The notes under the pieces: generated by a model | The model's input: the letters and a program-made list of their open reading frames with translations, nothing else | What the model was told of the DNA's origin: nothing | Databases searched by the model: none | Origin: Rhizophagus irregularis | Taxonomy: Eukaryota > Glomeromycota > Glomeromycetes > Glomerales > Glomeraceae | Direction of reading: 5' to 3' | Length of the DNA: 64,000 nt | NCBI RefSeq assembly: GCF_026210795.1 | Contig: NC_089455.1 | Span: 1,240,001 to 1,304,000 of the forward strand | Translations under genes and position numbers: made by a program | Shown here: piece by piece, positions 1 to 10,410 of the stretch | How positions within the stretch are numbered: the first letter of the stretch is position 1 | Layout of the letters: each line of letters opens with the position of its first letter

Positions 1-611
1 TTCTCTATCTATAAGATTGCTCCTGTGCCCTACCATTACCTTATGAAATTCACCTATATCCTTCAATAGTAGCTATTGAATTATATAGGATCACTATTTC
101 ATAAGGCTTATTAAGTAAATGCTTTTACTACCCCTAGATAATAAAAAAAAAAAAAAGGTTATATTATATTTGTATATTTTTGTATTATTATATACCTTCC
201 AAAGTACTCTGTTTCCTTTTCTAATAAATTGGTTAATATATTGTTTTGTTTTTTCTAATGCTATTGACCATTATTGACCATTGTTCATTATGTTTCAAAA
301 TTTTCCTTTTTTTCAAATCAAACATGCCTTCCTCTGTTTGTATAGTTAGAATCCATTTGTATGCAATACGTTGATGTGCTAATGGCCTTTTCCTTAAATC
401 TTGTTTTTTTATGCCTTTAATATGTTCCCTACTTTTATTTTTATTATAATCATGTGAACCATATTCACATATATAATGTATAAATAGAAATCATTATTTT
501 TTTATTACTTAATAAATGCAAATTTTTAATACTTATTAAATACTGTTATTTGGTAAATACAAGACTCCATTTGGTTAAACTTCATAATGATGTTAGAGCT
601 AAAGCTCTAAA
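1..611. other. AT-rich intergenic, no gene seen
   Basis: No ORF or RNA gene is supported. The one structured piece is a short foldback at about 41-108, whose arms begin CTTATGAAAT and end ATTTCATAAG around a three-base centre. Poly-A and poly-T runs are common. A faint coding-like trace on the minus strand near 330-420 is broken by stops and too weak to name. Confidence 0.6.
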
Positions 612-970
612 TGATTCAGTTCAGTTCCATTTTTCAGTTCTTTTCTAATTAGTTAGAATCCATTTTTTATCCAATAATTGTAAAAAGCTAATCAATAGTT
701 TGTTGAAATTATTTTATCAAGACAGTTCAAATGATACCAAAATCATCTTTCTAGTATTAATAATTGATAAGTTAATTTTACCAATTTTTCAAAAACTAAT
801 TTGTTATCTATTAATGCTAGAAAGATGATTTTAGTATTATTTAAAGTCTTGATAAAATGATTTTAATGAACTATTGATTAGCTTTCTACAATTACTGGAT
901 GGCGAGTTATTGCACAAACCAGATCTAATTAATCAGAAAAGAACTGAAAAATGGAACTGAACTGAACTGT
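612..970. mobile_element. Foldback MITE, about 350 bp
   Basis: The ends are a near-perfect inverted repeat: 617-646 is the reverse complement of 935-964, rich in CAGTTCAGTTCC. The complementarity continues inward (about 665-720 against 845-895), so the element is almost one long hairpin with a loop near 780-800. It has no ORF and is a non-autonomous element. No clear target-site duplication was found. The next stretch, 971-1350, holds nothing recognisable. Confidence 0.75.
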
Positions 971-1734
971 TTGAATCTTTAGTTGGAACCAATTTTCTAA
1001 ATAAATAAAAAAAAACATTTTTAATATTAAAAAACATTTTTTAAAAAAGTTTTATTTTTTTCAAAATTTGCCTTTGAGATTCAATAGAATTCTGCTTATT
1101 TATAATAAAGGTCATTGTAGAAAATTAGCCTTTTACTAATAAGTTTTTACCTTACTTTTTTCTTAAATTCAATTGGTTAATTAGTTAAAAAGGAAAAAAA
1201 TCATAATAATATAACATAAAATTTTTCTTTTATAGTAGAATCTGCAAAGAATTTTATATATGATTTTTACTTTAGATCTGGGAGTGACCTATCTTATAAG
1301 TAAGTAGGTCCTAATTTAATGCTTACACCGAATTAATATTTCTATATAAAAAATAAAAAACATTAATTCGTGATCCGTATAACAAGTAAGAAAAGTCACT
1401 ATTCAAATTTGGAGAAAATAAAAAAATTGGTTTTTTGCGATTTTCTCGCGATCCAGTAATTCAATTTTGATGAACATTTTTTTGTCATGTAGTTCTCCAC
1501 GCCCTCTACAAAATAAAAAAAAGATCGTCAAAATTGGACTAATAGATCATAAGATAATACAAAAATGTTTTTTTTCAGAACATGGCTAGATTAGGACCCG
1601 AATAATACTAATATAACTTACAAATGATCAGCATGCATTTACTATTAACTCTACGCAACTTTTTTTTCATAGTAACGCTACGCAAATCCAAATCTTAGTT
1701 CAAAAAAATTTTTGTTACTAATATAATTCGTTTC

Positions 1735-2345
1735 ACATTTTTTCTATTAAAATATTAATAAAATCATGCAAAACTTACCATTTTATATTAAAATAGTGTG
1801 TTTCGCACTTTTTTCTATTAAAATATTAATAAAATAATGCGAAACTCTCCATTTATTTGTTAAAATGGTGCGTTTCGCACTTTTTTATAATAAAATATTA
1901 ATAAAATGGTGCGAAACTCTCCATTTATTTGTCAAATGGTGTGTTTCGCACTTTTTTATATTAAAATATTAATAAAATGGTGCATTTCGCACTTTTTTAT
2001 ATTAAAATATTAATAAAATGGTGTGTTTCGCACTTTTTCTATTAAATTATTAATAAAATGGTGCGTTTCGCACTTTTTCTATTAAAATATTAATAAAATG
2101 GTGCGTTTCACACTTTTTCTATTAAAATATTAATAAAATGGTACGTTTTGCACTTTTTTATATTAAAATATTAATTAAATGGTGCGAAACTCACCAATTA
2201 TTTATTAAAATTGTGCGTTTCGCACTTTTTTCTATTAAAATGTTAATAAAATGGTGCGAAATTCACCATTTTTTGTTAAAGTAGTGCATTTCGCACTTTT
2301 TTTTTTATTAAAAAATATTAAAATAATGCGAAATGCATTGCTTTT
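1735..2345. repeat. Tandem array around TGCGTTTCGCAC
   Basis: About a dozen degenerate units of about 43 bp each carry GTGCGTTTCGCACTTTTT followed by TATTAAAATATTAATAAAATGG. Some units are longer (about 70 bp) because they include an inverted half, TGCGAAACTCNCCATTTATT. The GTGCG...CGCAC core is palindromic, so each unit can form a small hairpin. It lies inside the old foldback element and is non-coding. Confidence 0.85.
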
Positions 2346-4039
2346 TGTTACTATATACAATTAATTACCAAAATCCGTAATATTGCAAATTTCAGAAATA
2401 TATTACGGACCCATCCTTAATGGTGTTGCGCAACTTAATTTTTATTTACTACTATCAATATTATACAATTGATCAACACATAATGCAATACACAGGCAAT
2501 CTCGATAAATTGGATCAGTTGGTTCCAGTAAAAATATCTGATATAATCAAGACATCTGATATACTGTATCAAAAAAATCTCGCCAAACTGAATTTATATA
2601 AAAATATATGAAAAATCCAAAATACCAAGAAATCACGTGATTTTTCATTCAAAATTTTCAAAATTTTATTCAAAAATGAATATAATTTTATTATTATAAA
2701 AGAACTATCTGTCATACATTAAAATCAAAATATTCATTTAGTTTACTTTGCCTTTTTTCATTTATATTATCAAAAAAGATCCTTTTTTTCAATTTAATTA
2801 AATTTTTCATTTCTAAATTACCAATTTCTAAATCTTTTTGTTGAATATATTTAATTACATTTTCAATGCTATTTAACGCAACTATTGTAGAGATTTCATC
2901 TTGCTCCTCTTTCTCTTCAATTTCCCTTTCATTTGTTCCCTTTACAACATCAACAATTTCTTGTAATGATAATTCCTCTTCAGCAGATGCTCTATTATCA
3001 ATATTAATATAGTCATTCACAGCTAAAGGATCTATGAATCCTAACTCATCAATTAATGATTGTAATTCATGTCCAATATTATCTTCTTCATAATCAGAAT
3101 TGTCTGAACATTCAGAATCTTCCATATTATTATTGGGAAGGATTCCAGCTTTAGCCCAACTGTTAAGAATTGTTTTTTTAAATACTTTTTTCCAGGCATC
3201 AGCAATTAAATTAATTGAATCAAAAATATCAATTGGGGTGGAATGGGGTCTCCCTCTTCATAAAAATCATAAGCTTGAATACGATTTTAACATAGCAATT
3301 TGCGATATTGTGCTTTTAAACTATAAATAATGCCTTGATCTAATGGTTGAAAAAATGATGTTGTATTTAATGGTAAAAAATGAACCTTAACATTTGAAAG
3401 ACTATTGATGTTCTCAGATTCATGACATCTAGCATTATCTATTAGTAAAATAATATGCCGATTTTCTCTAAGTATTTTGGAATTTAATCTTTCAAGATAA
3501 TGTTTGAAAATACTTTTTTGCATCCAAGCTTTAGAGTTCCAATAATACCAAACAGGGAGAGATCTTTTTTCAATTCCCTTTAATGCACGTGGTGTTTCAT
3601 ATTTATGAATAAAAACTAAAGGCAATCTTTCATCACCAGAAGCATTACAAGTTGCCAAAATACTAACACATTCTTTAGAACGTTTTTTACCAAGTACAGG
3701 ATCTAAGGTTGCCTGCCAAAACCTATTTGGCTTAATGCCGAAAGGTGAAACCCCTTATATAGTGGCAAAACTGTGAAACTGCGAAACTGCCGAAACTTGC
3801 GAAACTGTCAAAATTTGCAAAACCTCTATAATAAGTTTATCCATGGTTTCGGCATAACAAGTATTAATATTTTATATGAGTTTCGCTATAGTTTCGCTAT
3901 TCTAATCTTTTTAAACATTTTTTTTTTTAATTTCAAATTGTCCAATAAATTTATATGTAATTAAAAAATTTATTGTAAATTTATTGTTTTATTTAACATT
4001 TTTTATTTTATTAAAATAATAAAGAGATTATATTACTTT

Positions 4040-4880
4040 GAAGTAAACTCCCCACCCATACTACCTCTGAGTTTTGTAATCTAGAAAAATAGATAAAGAA
4101 ACATTAATAACGTTTCTTTAATATTAAAAAAATTCCCCCACTTTTCCAACTTACATTCTAAAGTCCAGGTTTGTCCAAGGAGTCTGAAAACCTAAAAAAA
4201 AATAGAGAAAGAAACATTAGTGATTAGTAACATTTCTTTAATATTAAAAAAATTCCCCCTCTTTTTCAACTTACATTCTAAAGTCCAGGTTCGTCCAAGG
4301 AGTCCAGTAACCTAAAAAAAATAGAAAAAGAAACATTAGCAACGTTTCTTTAATATAAAAAAAAATCCCACCCTCTTTTCCAACTTACACTCTGAAGTCT
4401 GGGTTCATCCAAGGAATCCAAAAACCTAAAAAAAATAGAGAAAGAAACGTTAGCAACGTTTCTTTAATATAAAAAAAATCCCACCCCTTTTTTTCAATTT
4501 ACACTCCAAAGTCCGGGTTCGTCCAAGGAGTCCAGTAACCTAAAAAAAATAGAGAAAGAAACGTTAGCAACGTTTTTTTAATATAAAAAAAATCCCACCC
4601 TTCTTTTCCAACTTACATTATTCCAAAGTCCAGTTCGTCCAAGGAGTCTGGTAACCTAAAGAATAAAACCAAAAAAAAATAAAATTTCGGTTTGGAAAAC
4701 TGAAAAGAAATATAAAAAAAAAGTTTTTTAAAAAATTTCGGGTTAGAAAACCCAAAAAGAAATATAAAAAAAATTTTTTTAAAAAAATTTCGGTTTAGAA
4801 AACTGAAAAAAAGAAATAAAAAAAAATTTTGGTTTAGAAAACCGAAAAGAATATAAAAAAAAAATATTTTTTTAAAAAGA
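4040..4880. repeat. Two tandem arrays inside the nested hAT-type element
   Basis: First array (about 4040-4665): five to six units of about 113-118 bp. The block AAGTCC(A/G)GGTTCGTCCAAGG recurs near 4163, 4281, 4397, 4510 and 4626. Each unit also holds a small palindrome, GAAACGTTAGCAACGTTTC. Second array (about 4675-4880): about four units with TTTCGGTTTAGAAAACCGAAA, also palindromic, spaced by poly-A runs. Non-coding. Confidence 0.85.
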
Positions 4881-5132
4881 AATATTAAGGCCGATAAAAA
4901 AAATAGATTGATCAGCCAGATTATATCAATAGATTGCCGAAACTATAATATGTCATATGATATACTACACCAAAACACCGAAACAGTTTTGGCAATTTTG
5001 GCATTTCAGGTGATTTTGCGAAACTAGTTTTGGCAGTTTCGCATCTGTGGAGTTCTCCTGAGGGACCCGGATATCTAATATAAAGGTCATAATGGACTTT
5101 TGCCAAAAAACAGCCCCTTTTGCTGAAACTCG

Positions 5133-5211
5133 AAAAAATCGTTTTTTGTAAATATCTCGGCATCAAAATTGGACCGCTGGATGCCGAGATATTTACAAAA
5201 AACGATTTTTT
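5133..5211. repeat. Perfect 32-bp-arm hairpin
   Basis: Arms 5133-5164 and 5180-5211 are exact reverse complements (AAAAAATCGTTTTTTG... / ...CAAAAAACGATTTTTT) around a 15-base loop. Weaker complementarity extends outward, with GGATATC blocks near 5070 and 5265 and TAGTTT(T/C)GGC blocks near 5025 and 5300. This whole end of the hAT-type element is therefore a foldback unit. Confidence 0.85.
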
Positions 5212-6681
5212 GAGCCCTGAAAAATGGGCCAATCTGCCAAAAGTGTGACTTATGACCTGTTTTGGAGATATCCGGGGTCCTGTTCTGCCAAAACCCCCTA
5301 GTTTCGGCAAGCAATCTTAACAGGATCATGTGCTATTGTTTTGAATGATTCTAAACGCCAAAAAAGAGCAGTTTCATCACAGTTCCAGATATCTTTTAGT
5401 TCATATGCTTGAAGAATTTCTCGTAATTCAGCTCTCATTTGTAAAAGTTCATCAATAGGAGCACGTCGGGCTAGCCTTTTTTTCTACGTATGCAAATTAT
5501 TTCTCTCGTTTAAAGTTGCTTAAACTATCCTGCAGATGCTGAAAAGTTGGTGATATCAAGTAAGTTAGCATACTCTACTGCTTTTTGTTGGATAATAGGC
5601 CCATTTATAGTTAAATTTCTTGAAATTTGTTGATCAACCCAAATGCTCATTACTTCTTCTAGTTGTAGATAAACACTAGATTTTTCACAAAAATTATTTG
5701 CATTTGGTAAAGTGGCATCAATGGAAAGCCAATGTTCTGATCTTTTTAAAATATCGGAAACTGTGTTAGTGGAAATTCCATATTGTGCTGCTAATTGAAC
5801 ACCATTAAGTTTTTGATCTCTTTGTTTTTCGCAGAGTTCTTTCTTTTGAGCTAATATTAAAGATTTCTTTTTTTTATTATTCGTATCTTTGTTTTCTCTC
5901 ATGCTAAAGTATATTTTGAAAAAAAAACAGTGAGAAAAATTGTTTGCCTAATTAATAAATAATTGACATAATTATTTTGGACTCCAAAAAAATTAATACG
6001 TCATATCAAGATTTTTTAACTATAGTTGATCTAGAATAAAATCCGATTTACAAAATATCAAGATTTTACTAATAAAGTCTGATATATCAAGACTGTTTTA
6101 ATATAGATGATTTGGTTCCAGAAGAAAAATCTGAAATAGTGCCAAATCCGGTTTATTAAGGATCCGATTTATCGAGATTGCCTGTGTATATTTATAAACT
6201 TTACGCAAACGTGATATGTGAGTTATCCTAAAATTGACTGATTTACGCAAACTCAATTTATGGTTTAAAAAGTAATTTCATATAAACTCTACGCAAACCC
6301 GTTTGTGAGTTATATCAGTATTATTCGGGGTCCTGCTAGATTCCTTATGATATTCTTTGAAAAAATCAGTTTTGTAATTATCTCACGATTTATTAGTCCA
6401 ATTTTAATGATTTTTTTTTATTTTGCAGAGGGCGTGAAGAGCTACACGATAAAAAATTGTTCAACGAAATTGGATTACTGGGTCACAAAATAATCGCAAA
6501 AAACACATTTTTTTATTTTCTCTGAATTTGAATAGTGATTTTCACTACTTGTTATACAGATCACGAATTAAAAATTAATGTTTTTTATTAAAGTTTTAAA
6601 AATTTGAAATTTATCTTTGGGAATTTAGTATTCACATTTATATATAAAGTTGAAATTAAAGTCCAAAAGTATAAATATTTT

Positions 6682-6993
6682 GACTTAGGAAAGTTAAAAG
6701 TTGAAATTAAACTCAAAATGGTTAAAATTACATCATAGTTATATGATTTTTATAATTATAATTTAATATAAAATTTTAAACATGAATAACTCCATCAATA
6801 TTAATACTACAGATACGAAATACATATCATTGGAATCCTTTTGATAAGCTGAATTCAACTGTATAAATATCATAAAAATCAAATTACTGGATGTGAAGTT
6901 CATTAACTTTGAATTTTAATATTATTATTTACTATAAAATCATATGACTATGACGTAATTTTGACCATTTTGACTTTTGAAGGGACTCAAGTC
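6682..6993. mobile_element. Foldback MITE, about 310 bp
   Basis: 6682-6770 (GACTTAGGAAAGTTAAAAG...) pairs with 6905-6993 (...TTTGAAGGGACTCAAGTC) at moderate identity, around a non-palindromic centre of about 130 bp. It has no ORF. No target duplication could be fixed. Confidence 0.65.
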
Positions 6994-7079
6994 AAAATCA
7001 TTTTAACCATTTTAACCATTTCAGAGGTTAAAATTAACCAATTTTAGTTTTATGTATAATTCATCAACTTCTGGCAAAC

Positions 7080-8655
7080 AATCAATATTAATTCTATCTA
7101 ATTTATCTGATTCATCTATTTCAAAATCTTGCATATTACTATCATCCACAAAAAAATCAGAAGCCAGAAGTATAACTGTCTTTTTCTAACAATTTTGGAT
7201 GGTTATTGAAGTAATGTTTTTTCACGCTTTAGCTATATCTATATAGTTAATGGCTTCCTTAATATTTAATTTATTTCTAATAAAAATTGATATTATTAAA
7301 AATTAATTAATGATTAAATAAGTTTCATAAATAATTAAATTTATCTTTTTCAATCCATTCCATTATCAAATTGTTGAATTAGATGCTTACAAAATTCTTG
7401 CTTATACTTGAATTTAAAGCTGTAGATAATTCTGGTATCCATTTACTAAAGATGAGCAGTTATGTTTAGAGGAAGATAAATAAGTTTAATATTAGTGAGT
7501 TTAATATTAGACTTTTTTTTTGTCACTTTTTTTTTAGATTTTGTTTTACTTTGAGCTGAATGGAAAGACTCTGCAACATTTTCTTCATTATGCTCAGTTA
7601 CCTACTTAAATTAGAACTGTTTTTATCAAATGTTTTTGGATTAAAGTGAGATTCTGCATTATCAATTAGGAGTAAAATTTTTTGACTCATTACACGAAAC
7701 CAGTTATTAAGACAGTGAAGCCATTCAACAAAAATATCTGATTTCATCTATATTTTGGAATTAGCACAATAAGTTACAGGAAGAGATGCCTTATTAATAT
7801 TTTTAAAGCGGTGAAAATTATTTGCTTTTTCAATTATTACAAGTGGTGAAAATTTGTGAAAACCTGTAGAATTGTTATATAAAAGAACTGAAAGGTGGCT
7901 TTTATCCTAAATTATAATTATAAATATTTTAAATTTAAATTTAATAATAAAAATAAATAAAGTGTAAAAACAAAACAAATTAATACAAATTTCCACCTGT
8001 TTTTGTCCAGAAATTTTACCTGAATCAAGAGTATAATTTGGTTCTATCTGAAAAAATAGTCCTGTTTTATCTGTATTGTAAATATCTTTCTTATTATGTT
8101 TAGCCAAAAGAGTATGTAAACATAAACGTTCTTCTGGAAGAGTTTCAAGTAATACACTATTAGTTTTTCCTGAAAAATTGACTTTTTGAAGACCATTTCA
8201 CATTTTAAACCTATAAATTTAACCATTAATACACTTTAACTGATCTTCTATATTTAACATTTTAGCAAATTCTTTTCCTTTTTACTATAATATTATATCA
8301 GTTAAAGGTAATCTAACAGCTGTTGCTTTTAAAGTTCAAATTTGCATAACTTTATCAAGTTCTGGAAATTGAACAGAATAATGGTAAAAGATATATGGAG
8401 TTTGTGAAGTAGATAAAACCGATAGCCACTTTTCACGCTCTTTTCATATTTTATTAATAGTTGTTCTATTAATACTAAAATTTTGATATTTTGTATTAAA
8501 AAATGTGGCAATGTCATTTTGATTTACATTTGGATTTGCTACTATATATTCACAAATTTCTTTTTTGGCTTCAATACTAATAGCAGTTTGAGTACTTTTT
8601 GGTTTTTTTAATGGATAAGTGACATAATAAGTAAAAAACTGCACAAACTGCATAA
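7080..8655 (-). pseudogene. Second pogo/Tigger-like transposase, decayed
   Basis: Minus-strand pieces in family order. About 8653-8444 is an N-terminal HTH region (KKEICEYIVANPNVNQNDIATFF). About 8107-7985 carries DIYNTDKTGLFFQIEPNYTL, the motif around the first catalytic Asp. About 7695-7655 carries LLLIDNAESHFNPKTF, the second Asp region. Frames change repeatedly and stops intervene, so it is a relic. It is a different subfamily from the 2.5-6.2 kb Tigger. Its TIRs were not identified. Confidence 0.75.
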
Positions 8656-10410
8656 ATTATGTGTACAGTGTATTACACATACTGCGCGTATATTTTATAG
8701 ATAATCAAATCACATGAAATAATGTCAAATCACATGCTTGACTGTGATTATATAAGAAGAAAATTTTTATGTAATTATATAAAAGGCAAATTTATTATAT
8801 TTATTATAATATTGGGACTAATAATTGATGTGATTATATTTTTATTATATGCGTGATTGTAAAGAAAATGTTTTTATATATCAAAAATTGGTACTAATCA
8901 ATGTTAATTTTTTGATAAAAAGTTATTGTGCAGATGGCGTACAATTTATTGAGTCTTACTGTGCAGTAAAATGGTATAGTTATACTATTATAATACTAGA
9001 TACTGTAATACATATATATTCAATCACATAAGTATATTTTAAAATTTTTTGTGCACATGCCACACATCCTTTCTAAAAAAGGTATATGCAAAATTCTGAT
9101 CATATGCGCTGCGCATATACCATACAGTTGAAAAATAAACACTGGTACTAATACAAAATATGACTAAAGGAAGGGTATGACTATATATGAGATGATTGTA
9201 AAGGGGAAAGATTGTATTCAAATGTTATTTAGATGCATTTATTATACATTTATTGTCAATGCATTTATAGTATTATAAATGTGTGTATATTATTTTATTG
9301 GTATTACAATAAAGATATTAAAAAAAATTAGTTTATACATTTAATATCACGTAAAATAAGATTTATATGACCTGTGTTCGTACATTATGTGTATAATTAG
9401 AAACTGCCTAATTAATAATATCATAAATAAATTTTATTTGATTTTCTATAAATTTCATTTTTATACTATTTTTAATTTACTTTATAAACTTTATTTAAAC
9501 TTTTTTTATAAAATATTCATTTACATCATATTTTTTTATTTCATTTTATTATATCAATTATCTGTTATATATTATTACTTATATTAATACTATACTTAAT
9601 AAAATATCAGTTTATAAAAATCTACATAATTTTATTAGATTAAATAATAAAATAATTTATTTATTCAATGAATTAATACTATTATAATGCATTATTTTTC
9701 AATTATTAAATATTAAATAATTCAAAAAACTTTTTTTTCTAATTTTTTAATATATTAGATTATATTATATATTTAAAACAAGTTATAATTTAACTTTACT
9801 AATAAAAAAAGAGCAAATTTAATTGAATTTAAGAATTTAAAAATTAGTTTTTTGTTATCTAATAGTTTATTTGGCTGATTTTTTTTTAGATTATAGCTAT
9901 TTTAAATCTGATCATAAAAAGTAAAAAGTATTAATTTTAGTATAGATCAATAGATCAGTTATAAGTTATATATTAGATACCGAATTACCTAATATTTTAC
10001 TTAATAATTTATTTTATATCTTGCTATATATTTAAATAAAAACTGGCCAATCAGAAGTGTATTTATCTAATTTTTTCAGTTTTGCTCCTAAATATTAAAG
10101 GTAATTTGGCATTTACTAGTAATTGATTATTCTTTTTTAAGGTGCTATTGTTCACATTTGTAAACTCCAAAATTGGAAAATTGTCATTGTTTCGAAATTC
10201 AAAAATCTTTGTCGGTTTATATATGATCTGAAATTTAACACTCTTTAACCAATCAGAATCAATATTTTGAGGGAGCTAGAGTTTATCCCCAAACTTCAAT
10301 ATAAAAAAGCCACAAATCGACCTCTTTTTTTCTTGTGGTTTTTCCCGTCTTCAAGAGCCCGTTTAATTCTAAAAGTTTTCTTAATAGTAACTCAACCTTC
10401 ACAGCAAAGT
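8656..10410. other. AT-rich intergenic, no gene seen
   Basis: No convincing ORF. It contains long A/T stretches, a 15-base perfect palindrome TATGCGCTGCGCATA near 9104-9118, and several ATCACATG/CATGTGAT copies near 8708-8745. The last few hundred bases should hold the promoter of the gene starting at 10411, but no core motif stands out. Confidence 0.5.

Larger units (their letters stand above)
3704..5319. mobile_element. hAT-type non-autonomous element (1.6 kb) nested in the Tigger transposase
   Basis: The left end TAAGGTTGCCTGCCAAAAC mirrors the right end, whose reverse complement is TAAGATTGCTTGCCGAAAC. The insertion duplicated 8 bp: ACAGGATC at 3696-3703 and at 5320-5327. Removing the element and one copy of the duplication rejoins the transposase frame through HDPVLGKKRSKE, which independently confirms the boundaries. 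An 8-bp duplication and short TIRs fit the hAT superfamily. The interior has tandem arrays and hairpins and no transposase. A smaller relative with the same TIR is at 44709-44952. Confidence 0.88.
2712..5902 (-). pseudogene. Tigger/pogo transposase, broken
   Basis: Read on the minus strand. 5902-5525 is the N-terminus with a lysine-rich start and a psq/CENP-B type HTH (QLAAQYGISTNTVSDIL). An in-frame TAG replaces the usual Trp just after SASAG near 5527, followed by frameshifts. The DDE domain resumes at about 5455 with NCDETALFWR, which holds the first catalytic Asp. A MITE then interrupts it at 5319-3704. It continues from 3695 with SILATCNASGDERLPLVF, LLIDNARCHES (second Asp) and QPLDQGIIYSLKAQYRK. 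After a stop at 3287 the acidic C-terminal tail continues to 2712. The intact protein would have been about 550-600 residues. Copy 2 (50077-53174) preserves the same order of domains. Confidence 0.88.
2491..6186 (-). mobile_element. Tigger/pogo-type DNA transposon, copy 1
   Basis: The left end begins CACAGGCAATCTCGATAAAT and the right end is its reverse complement. The element is flanked by TA at 2489-2490 and 6187-6188, the target duplication of the Tc1/mariner-pogo group. TIRs containing CTCGATAA resemble those known for pogo/Tigger. It carries a CENP-B-like HTH plus DDE transposase on the minus strand (2712-5902). Length is 3.7 kb, of which 1.6 kb is a later insertion (3704-5319), so the intact element was about 2.07 kb. 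It is dead: the gene has stops, frame breaks and the insertion. Confidence 0.9.
1352..6590. mobile_element. Old foldback element with about 270-bp terminal inverted repeats, split by a Tigger insertion
   Basis: About 1352-1625 matches the reverse complement of about 6310-6590 with moderate divergence. Both arms carry a GTATAAC/GTTATAC block, a CGCCCTCT/AGGGCGTG block and a GGACCCGAATAATAC/GTATTATTCGGGGTCC block. Without the Tigger element at 2491-6186 the host element would be about 1.5 kb, with the tandem array at 1735-2345 as its interior. No ORF of its own was seen. The outer edges are approximate because the similarity fades in A/T runs. Confidence 0.7.

Noticed and set aside
1735-2345. 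CRISPR-like array
   Set aside because: The units are contiguous degenerate tandem repeats without distinct spacers,in eukaryotic nuclear DNA.
4921-5310. 129-codon minus-strand frame inside the nested MITE
   Set aside because: It covers a foldback unit with a perfect hairpin and shows no family features; open by chance.
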